Shown piece after piece: positions 1 to 4,322 of a stretch of 5,531 bases of DNA. The stretch covers positions 1-5,531 of the forward strand of contig DASPGR010000339.1 of the NCBI GenBank assembly GCA_035620515.1, read 5' to 3'. The DNA is from SG8-41 sp035620515. Lineage in GTDB: Bacteria; Pseudomonadota; Gammaproteobacteria; Burkholderiales; SG8-41. A model generated the notes under the pieces. It was given only the letters and a program-made list of their open reading frames with translations, had not been told where the DNA came from and did no database searches. The translations under genes were made by a program, and so were the position numbers. Each line of letters opens with the position of its first letter. Position 1 is the stretch's first letter.

Positions 1-82
1 GCAGCACCAGCATCACGTCGATGTACGGCACGACGTTGATCTGGTTCATGAGCCGGTGGCCGCTGCGCTTCTCGATCAGCAT
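1..82 (-). CDS. tolR: TolR, N-terminal fragment (cut by window edge)
   Basis: Only the first 27 codons are visible; the gene continues past base 1. The translation starts MLIEKRSGHRLMNQ and runs into INVVPYIDVMLVLL, the cytoplasmic tail and start of the single membrane helix of the TolR/ExbD family. The Asp in YIDVML is the family's conserved transmembrane proton-path residue. TolR works with TolQ as the inner-membrane stator that uses the proton motive force to drive TolA and the Tol-Pal system, which keeps the outer membrane attached during division. ATG at 82 is the only standard start in this frame, because an in-frame TAA lies 15 codons upstream. A weak GGGA lies about 9 nt before it. 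It is separated from tolQ by 81 bp containing a heptamer array, a long gap for a pair that is usually tightly spaced. Confidence 0.9.
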   Translation of the reverse strand, partial: MLIEKRSGHRLMNQINVVPYIDVMLVL

Positions 83-128
83 CTGCGTGATTCCCGCAAA
101 ACGTGACTCGAAAATCGTGAATCGTTAC

Positions 129-156
129 ACATCACTCATCAGCCATCACCCATCAC
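129..156 (+). repeat. Heptamer tandem array, copy 1 (tolQ-tolR gap)
   Basis: Four consecutive 7-bp units on the plus strand: ACATCAC (129-135), TCATCAG (136-142), CCATCAC (143-149), CCATCAC (150-156), so the consensus is YCATCAC. The array occupies about a third of the gap between tolQ and tolR. On the gene (minus) strand the unit reads GTGATGG, which contains TGATG stop-start motifs, so the array is not open in any frame. A second array with the same unit lies at 1241-1268 in the opposite orientation. The function is unknown. The array is too short and has no spacers, so it is not a CRISPR. Confidence 0.85.
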
Positions 157-163
157 GCAGTAC

Positions 164-847
164 TCAATGGGCCTGGCGCTGCAGGATGTTCGAAAACTCC
201 TCCATGAAGGACTCGAAGCGCGTGGCGAGCTTGTTGATGTCGCCGGCAAAGCGGTTATACGCGATGACGGCGGGAATTGCGGCGAAAAGCCCCATGGCGG
301 TCGCGATCAGCGCTTCCGCGATGCCCGGCGCCACGTGGCCAAGCGTCGCCTGTGCAACGTTGGCCAGCCCGCGAAACGAATTCATGATGCCCCAGACCGT
401 CCCGAAGAGGCCCACGTAGGGGCTCACCGATCCGACCGTGGCAAGAAAGGAAAGTGAAGACTCCAGGCGCTCCGTCTCGCGCTGATAGGTCGCGCGCATC
501 GCGCGCCGCGTGCCGTCCATCATGTCCGCAACGTCGATCCCGGGCTGCTTGCGGTACTTCATGAACTCGCGGAACCCGGCTTCGAAGATACGCTCGAGGC
601 TGCCCGCCGCGCGCCGCGCGTTGACCGCGCGCTGATAGAGCTCGTTCAAATCGGCGCCGGCCCAGAACTCGCGCTCGAACTCCGCGGCCTGCCGGCGCGC
701 GCGCTTCAACGTGAACACCTTGACGAAGATGTAGTACCACGACAGCACCGACGCCAGAAGCAGGAGCAGCATGACGATCTGCACCAGCACGCTCGCGCCG
801 GCGATGAGACTCACGACGGACATGTCGTGGGCAACAGTCGGATTCAC
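164..847 (-). CDS. tolQ: TolQ, Tol-Pal proton-channel subunit
   Basis: TolQ is an inner-membrane protein that forms the proton-driven stator with TolR and energises TolA for outer-membrane constriction and Pal positioning. The 227 residues match the family length (E. coli about 230). Three hydrophobic segments fit the known topology: about 16-42, 134-158 and 170-196, with a large cytoplasmic loop between the first two. Family signatures are GSVSPYVGLFGTVWGIM (139-155) and VAPGIAEALIATAMGLFAAIP (172-192). T150 and T183 correspond to the pore threonines of E. coli TolQ (T145, T178). It ends in EEFSNILQRQAH, a typical TolQ tail. The start is GTG at 847, overlapping the ybgC stop as GTGA and preceded by GGGAA at good spacing. 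An alternative ATG at 823 has no visible ribosome-binding site. ExbB is the paralogous alternative, but the neighbours and sequence favour TolQ. Confidence 0.97.
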   Translation of the reverse strand: MNPTVAHDMSVVSLIAGASVLVQIVMLLLLLASVLSWYYIFVKVFTLKRARRQAAEFEREFWAGADLNELYQRAVNARRAAGSLERIFEAGFREFMKYRKQPGIDVADMMDGTRRAMRATYQRETERLESSLSFLATVGSVSPYVGLFGTVWGIMNSFRGLANVAQATLGHVAPGIAEALIATAMGLFAAIPAVIAYNRFAGDINKLATRFESFMEEFSNILQRQAH

Positions 848-1299
848 TTTGTCATTCCCAGATTTTCCGCGACAGGCCCGGGTATTCTAACGGGCTTCAA
901 CGTGACCGTGTTGACGCAGGCCAGTCTCAAACTGGCGACAACGAGCTCCTCGCGCTCGCGCAGCACGCGCTGGAGCATGACGATCCGGCTCGCGCCGAGC
1001 TCCGCAGGCTCCACCGTCACCGTCAGAGAATCGTTGAAGCGCGCGGGACGCCGGTACTCGACGGTGAGCGCGGTGACGACGAACGCTATCGCGTACTCGC
1101 GCGCAAGATCCGGCTGCTCGAAACCGCGCGCGCGCAGCCACTCGGTGCGCGCCCGCTCCATGAATCTCAGGTAGTTCGCGTAGTAGACGACCCCGGCGCT
1201 GTCGGTGTCCTCGTGGTAGATGCGCACCGGCCACGAGAACGTGATGGGTGATGAGTGATGGGTGATGGGTGGCGTGCGACGGGACGGCGCGCGGCTCAT
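844..1299 (-). CDS. ybgC: YbgC, Tol-Pal-associated acyl-CoA thioesterase
   Basis: YbgC is a cytoplasmic hotdog-fold (4-hydroxybenzoyl-CoA thioesterase type) enzyme that hydrolyses acyl-CoA and is nearly always encoded just before tolQ. The signature YHEDTDSAGVVYYANY (29-44) contains catalytic Asp33, equivalent to E. coli Asp18. The position of E. coli His25 is Tyr40, a common variant as far as I recall. The core from FSWPVR (21) to the end aligns throughout with E. coli YbgC (134 aa). The N-terminus is odd: from ATG 1299 there are 20 residues before FSWPVR, about 15 more than in E. coli, and PPITHHSSPIT (10-20) is encoded largely by a 7-bp tandem repeat. The only other start in this part of the frame is GTG at 1227, which would remove FSWP from the first beta strand, so 1299 is preferred but uncertain. 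The gene lies 20 bp after ruvB and overlaps tolQ by 4 bp. Confidence 0.93.
   Translation of the reverse strand: MSRAPSRRTPPITHHSSPITFSWPVRIYHEDTDSAGVVYYANYLRFMERARTEWLRARGFEQPDLAREYAIAFVVTALTVEYRRPARFNDSLTVTVEPAELGASRIVMLQRVLREREELVVASLRLACVNTVTLKPVRIPGPVAENLGMTK
855..859 (-). promoter_or_regulatory. Ribosome-binding site for tolQ
   Basis: GGGAA on the minus strand lies 7 nt before the GTG at 847, inside the last codons of ybgC (CTG GGA ATG ACA AAG TGA). It decides the tolQ start, because the downstream ATG at 823 has no comparable motif. Confidence 0.5.
1241..1268 (-). repeat. Heptamer tandem array, copy 2 (within 5' end of ybgC)
   Basis: Four 7-bp units in the gene orientation: CCATCAC (1268-1262), CCATCAC (1261-1255), TCATCAC (1254-1248), CCATCAC (1247-1241). 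The same unit forms the array at 129-156, but inverted. Over 28 aligned bases (including a shared trailing G) the two arrays agree at 25. Read in the ybgC direction, the unit has no stop codon in any frame, so the array is translated as part of the N-terminal extension if ATG 1299 is the true start. Confidence 0.87.
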
Positions 1300-1319
1300 G
1301 TCCTAGGCGCGCTCTGCGC

Positions 1320-2369
1320 TCAGCATTGCTTGCCCTCGTCCCAGAGGTCCGGCGTGCCCGCGCGGGTCGGCTGCGCAAGCCCGAAATGGCGGTATGCAGA
1401 CACGGTGGCCATGCGGCCCCGGGGCGTGCGCTGAAGATAGCCCTGCTGGATCAGGAAAGGCTCCAGCACATCCTCGATGGTGTCGCGCTCCTCCCCGATC
1501 GCCGCCGAGAGATTGTCGACCCCGACCGGCCCGCCGTCGAATTTTTCGATCACGGCGAGGAGAAGCTTGCGGTCCATCACGTCGAGGCCGAGAGGATCCA
1601 CGTCGAGCAGCTTCAGCGCCGCATCAGCCACTTCACGGGTCACCTTGCCCTTCGCCTTGACCTGCGCATAGTCGCGCACCCGCCGCAGCAGCCGGTTCGC
1701 CACCCGCGGCGTCCCGCGCGAGCGGCCGGAGATCTCGCGCGCGCCCTCGACGGCGACCTCGACGCCCAGGAGCTTTGCCGAGCGCTGGACGATGCGCTGC
1801 AGCTCCTCGACGGTGTAGAACTCGAGGCGCGCGACGATCCCGAAGCGGTCGCGCAGCGGATTCGTAAGCATGCCCGCGCGCGTTGTCGCGCCGACCAGGG
1901 TGAAACACGGCAGGTCGAGCTTCACCGAGCGCGCTGCGGGGCCCTCGCCGATCATGATGTCGATCTGGTAGTCCTCCAGCGCCGGGTAGAGGATCTCCTC
2001 GACGATCGGAGACAACCGGTGTATCTCATCGATGAAGAGCACGTCATTCGGGTCGAGATTGGTGAGAATCGCCGCGAGATCGCCCGGGCGCTCGAGGACG
2101 GGACCGGAGGTGTGGCGCAGATTGACGCCCATCTCGCGCGCGATGATGTGCGCAAGCGTCGTCTTGCCGAGACCGGGCGGGCCGAAGAGCAGCACGTGGT
2201 CGAGCGCTTCTTTGCGGCCGCGTGCCGCTTCGATGAATACCGAGAGCTGGCCGCGGATCTTTTCCTGGCCGACGTACTCCTCGAGCAGCTTCGGGCGCAG
2301 GGTGCGCTCGAGCGCCTCCTCCTGCGGGGATGCAGGCGCGGTGGAGATGAGCCGGTCGGTTTCTATCAT
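1320..2369 (-). CDS. ruvB: RuvB, Holliday-junction branch-migration motor
   Basis: RuvB is an AAA+ ATPase whose hexameric rings flank RuvA on a Holliday junction and pump DNA through it during recombination and fork repair. The protein is 349 aa (E. coli 336). Walker A is GPPGLGKTT (63-71). Walker B is LFIDEIH (111-117) with D114 and E115. ATTRAG (161-166) is the sensor 1 region. PLRDRFG (171-177) carries the probable arginine finger R173, and GTPRVANRLLRR (219-230) is the sensor 2 region. The C-terminal winged helix includes GGPVGVDNLSAAIGEE (279-294) and ends near YRHFG (326-330), followed by a short tail ending in Cys. The start is ATG at 2369, sharing one base with the ruvA stop (TGATG) and giving the usual MIETDRLI N-terminus. 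The frame stays open upstream to 2450, but those 27 residues lie inside ruvA and do not resemble RuvB. Confidence 0.98.
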   Translation of the reverse strand: MIETDRLISTAPASPQEEALERTLRPKLLEEYVGQEKIRGQLSVFIEAARGRKEALDHVLLFGPPGLGKTTLAHIIAREMGVNLRHTSGPVLERPGDLAAILTNLDPNDVLFIDEIHRLSPIVEEILYPALEDYQIDIMIGEGPAARSVKLDLPCFTLVGATTRAGMLTNPLRDRFGIVARLEFYTVEELQRIVQRSAKLLGVEVAVEGAREISGRSRGTPRVANRLLRRVRDYAQVKAKGKVTREVADAALKLLDVDPLGLDVMDRKLLLAVIEKFDGGPVGVDNLSAAIGEERDTIEDVLEPFLIQQGYLQRTPRGRMATVSAYRHFGLAQPTRAGTPDLWDEGKQC

Positions 2370-2944
2370 CACTGCTTCGACAGAAGCTTGAGCGCTTGCC
2401 GGATGCCATCGGCGACGGCCGTGCCCGCCGGCAATTGCTTGATCGCCCACCCGGCCTCGCGATCATTATAGCCGAGGGCCATCAGCGCATTCGCGATGTC
2501 GCCGGGTCGCCCGTCTCCGGGTGCCGCCGTCGCGAGCTGCGCGCCGTCGAGCTTGTCTCGCAGCTCGAGCAGGAGCCGCTCCGCCGTCTTTTTCCCGATC
2601 CCGGGAATATTGGTGAGCCGTCCCGTGTCCTGCGAGCTGACGGCTGCGCGGAGATCACCGACGCTCAGCCCCGACAGCACCGCGAGCGCGGTGCGCGCCC
2701 CGACGCCGCTTACCTTGAGAAGCTGGCGGAAGGCGATGCGCTCGGATTCCGTGGAAAAGCCGAAGAGCTGATGCGCGTCCTCGCGCACGAGGAGATGCGT
2801 GTAGAGGCTCACCTCCGCGCCGTTGGCCGGCAGCTGGTAGAACGTGCTCATCGGAACGTCGAGCTCGTAGCCGACGCCGTTCACGTTCACGACGATCTGC
2901 GGCGGGTGTTTCTCGACGAGCTTGCCCTGAATTCTTCCGATCAT
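2369..2944 (-). CDS. ruvA: RuvA, Holliday-junction recognition subunit
   Basis: RuvA is a tetrameric DNA-binding protein that holds the four-way junction open in a square-planar form and loads RuvB. The protein is 191 aa (E. coli about 203). Domain I, residues 1-64, is the OB fold starting MIGRIQGKL. The acidic pin residues E55 and D56 lie in REDAHQLFGF. Domain II has two helix-hairpin-helix motifs, VSGVGARTA (78-86) and IPGIGKKTAERL (113-124). A low-complexity linker (about 135-147) joins domain III (about 148-190), which contains ALMALGYND and contacts RuvB. The start ATG overlaps the ruvC stop as ATGA and is preceded by GAGG at about 6 nt. The stop is shared with the ruvB start, so ruvA and ruvB are probably translated in a coupled manner. 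Confidence 0.98.
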   Translation of the reverse strand: MIGRIQGKLVEKHPPQIVVNVNGVGYELDVPMSTFYQLPANGAEVSLYTHLLVREDAHQLFGFSTESERIAFRQLLKVSGVGARTALAVLSGLSVGDLRAAVSSQDTGRLTNIPGIGKKTAERLLLELRDKLDGAQLATAAPGDGRPGDIANALMALGYNDREAGWAIKQLPAGTAVADGIRQALKLLSKQ

Positions 2945-3531
2945 TCAGGGCCTCGCCTGCCCGCCGTTCTCCGTGATTTCTGCAGCGGATGCCCTGACAC
3001 CAGCCGGCCGCGTTTCATCCGGTAGCCCGCAGTCGCCAGCGCGCCGAGGCCCTGCCCTCCGTGCGCGTGGCAGATCGCGCAGGCGAGCGCATCGGCCGCG
3101 TCGGGGCTCGGATCGCCGGCCAGATCAAGCAAGCGCCTTACCATTGCCTGAACCTGTTCCTTTCGCGCATGGCCGTTGCCCACAACGGCCTGCTTTACCT
3201 GCAGCGCAGTGTACTCCGCCACGGGAAGGCCATGGAGCACAGCGGCGCAGACAGCGGTGCCCCGCGCCTGGCCGAGCAGAAGCGTGCTTTTCGGATTCAC
3301 GTTGACGAAGACCTGCTCGAGCGCGACCTGCTCCGGACGGTGGGCGCTGATGACCTCGCCCAATCCTTCGAGGATCGCCTTGAGCCGCTGCGCAAGCTCG
3401 CCCTCCGGGGTCCGTATGCGCCCGCTGGCGACATACCGGAGCGAGTTGCCGTTCCTGTCGAGAACGCCGTAGCCGGTGACGACGAGTCCCGGGTCAATAC
3501 CGAGAATGCGAATGGTCGGGGGTCCGCTCAA
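2941..3531 (-). CDS. ruvC: RuvC, Holliday-junction resolvase
   Basis: RuvC is a dimeric, Mg-dependent RNase H-fold endonuclease that cuts Holliday junctions symmetrically after RuvAB migration. All four catalytic acids are present: D13 in GIDPG, E72 in LEQVF, and D144 and D147 in SPDAADALA (E. coli D7, E66, D138, D141). NPKSTLLLGQARG (79-91) and KQAVVGNGHARKEQVQ (113-128) are also typical. The protein is 196 aa against 173 in E. coli; the excess is a basic C-terminal tail (KRGRLVSGHPLQKSRRTAGRRG) that may add DNA affinity. The start is TTG at 3531, overlapping the yebC stop as TTGA. No ATG or GTG lies between it and the conserved IRILGIDPG, and only a weak GAG precedes it. Confidence 0.97.
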   Translation of the reverse strand: MSGPPTIRILGIDPGLVVTGYGVLDRNGNSLRYVASGRIRTPEGELAQRLKAILEGLGEVISAHRPEQVALEQVFVNVNPKSTLLLGQARGTAVCAAVLHGLPVAEYTALQVKQAVVGNGHARKEQVQAMVRRLLDLAGDPSPDAADALACAICHAHGGQGLGALATAGYRMKRGRLVSGHPLQKSRRTAGRRGPE

Positions 3532-4259
3532 TTCGGCTGCTCGATCACGGCCGTCGTATAGACTTCCTGAACGTCGTCGATTCCTTCGAGCGCGTCGAGC
3601 AGTTTCTGCATCCGCGCTGCGTCGTCACCTTTCATGGCATTCTCCGCGGTCGGCTTGAACGTGACCTCGGCGAGATCGGCCTTGAACCCGGCGCGCTCCA
3701 GTGCCGTGCGCACCGCGACGAAGTCGTGTACCGACGTTACGACTTCGAGGCTCCCGTCGTCGTTGGTCACCACGTCCTCGGCGCCGGCGTCGATGGCAGC
3801 GTCCATGAGCTTCGCCTCGTCGGTGCCCGGGGCGTAGACGAGCTGGCCGCAGTGCTTGAACATGAACGCAACCGCGCCCTCTCCGGCGAGATTGCCCCCG
3901 TTCTTGCTGAAGGCGTGGCGCACATCGGCGACGGTCCGGGTGCGGTTGTCGGTCATGCAATCCACCATGACTGCAGCCCCGCCCAGGCCGTAGCCTTCAT
4001 AACGAATCTCTTCAAAGTTGGCGCCTTCGAGGCCGCCGGTTCCGCGCTTGATCGCGCGCTCGACGTTCTCCTTGGGCATGTTGTTGTCGTACGCCTTGTC
4101 CATTGCAAGACGCAGTCGCGGATTGGTGTCGGGATCGGCGCCGCCCAAGCGCGCCGCAACGGTGATCTCCTTGATCAGCCTCGTGAAAATCTTCCCGCGC
4201 TTCGCGTCCTGCCGGTTCTTGCGATGCTGGATGTTTGCCCACTTGCTGTGACCCGCCAT
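3528..4259 (-). CDS. yebC: YebC/TACO1-family translation factor
   Basis: This is a cytoplasmic protein of the YebC/PmpR/TACO1 family. The family was long annotated as a transcriptional regulator; more recent work ties members, including human TACO1, to relief of ribosome stalling at proline-rich stretches. Which role applies here cannot be read from sequence. The 243 aa match the usual length. The N-terminus MAGHSKWANIQHRKNRQDAKRGKIF (1-25) is the family signature, followed by LIKEITVAARLGGADPDTNPRLR (28-50), NMPKENVERAIKRGTG (60-75) and GGNLAGEGAVAFMF (121-134). The start is ATG at 4259, fixed by the signature and by a purine-rich AGGGGCAGGAGA just upstream. The frame stays open further upstream, but that part is antisense to the HerA-like gene. 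It is the first gene of the yebC-ruvCAB-ybgC-tol cluster, and its stop overlaps the ruvC start by 4 bp. Confidence 0.97.
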   Translation of the reverse strand: MAGHSKWANIQHRKNRQDAKRGKIFTRLIKEITVAARLGGADPDTNPRLRLAMDKAYDNNMPKENVERAIKRGTGGLEGANFEEIRYEGYGLGGAAVMVDCMTDNRTRTVADVRHAFSKNGGNLAGEGAVAFMFKHCGQLVYAPGTDEAKLMDAAIDAGAEDVVTNDDGSLEVVTSVHDFVAVRTALERAGFKADLAEVTFKPTAENAMKGDDAARMQKLLDALEGIDDVQEVYTTAVIEQPN

Positions 4260-4289
4260 TCTCCTGCCCCTGCCAACCGCATAAGTCGT

Positions 4290-4308
4290 TAAAATAGCAG
4301 CAATTTTA
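4290..4308. repeat. Inverted repeat TAAAAT-N7-ATTTTA
   Basis: TAAAAT (4290-4295) and its exact complement ATTTTA (4303-4308) flank AGCAGCA. The dyad makes matching -10-like hexamers on both strands. It could be a symmetric divergent promoter, a protein-binding site, or chance in an AT-rich patch. Confidence 0.4.
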
Positions 4309-4319
4309 TCACGCGTGAT
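4308..4319. promoter_or_regulatory. 12-bp perfect palindrome, possible operator
   Basis: ATCACGCGTGAT is fully self-complementary. It lies immediately before the HerA-like start codon and abuts the TAAAAT dyad. It would sit in the -35/-10 spacer of a leftward promoter using the minus-strand TAAAAT, a normal place for an operator. The binding protein is unknown. Confidence 0.35.
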
Positions 4320-4322
4320 GCC

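Larger units (their letters stand above)
4260..4322. promoter_or_regulatory. Divergent intergenic region with candidate promoters
   Basis: These 63 bp separate yebC (leftward) from the HerA-like gene (rightward) and must hold at least part of the start signals for both. The AT-rich patch contains TAAAAT on the plus strand (4290-4295) and the same hexamer on the minus strand (4308-4303). Each matches the -10 consensus TATAAT at five of six bases. No good -35 box stands at 16-18 bp for either, so promoter assignment is tentative. No Shine-Dalgarno motif is visible before the plus-strand ATG. Confidence 0.4.

Noticed and set aside
129..156. CRISPR-like repeat
   Set aside because: The units are only 7 bp, contiguous and without spacers; this is a simple tandem repeat.
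1300..1319. Terminator between ruvB and ybgC
   Set aside because: The 20-bp gap has no GC stem followed by a T run.
2370..2450. Upstream start for RuvB at 2450
   Set aside because: The 27 extra residues overlap ruvA coding sequence and do not match RuvB; ATG 2369 gives the usual N-terminus and a TGATG junction.
1269..2471. Long plus-strand open frame (400 codons) opposite ruvB
   Set aside because: It is fully antisense to a clear RuvB with all AAA+ motifs. The product is Arg/Asp/Leu-rich with no recognisable domain, typical of shadow frames in high-GC DNA.
2396..3025. Plus-strand open frame (209 codons) opposite ruvA and the end of ruvC
   Set aside because: It is antisense to unmistakable RuvA; its composition looks like a codon shadow and it has no family resemblance.
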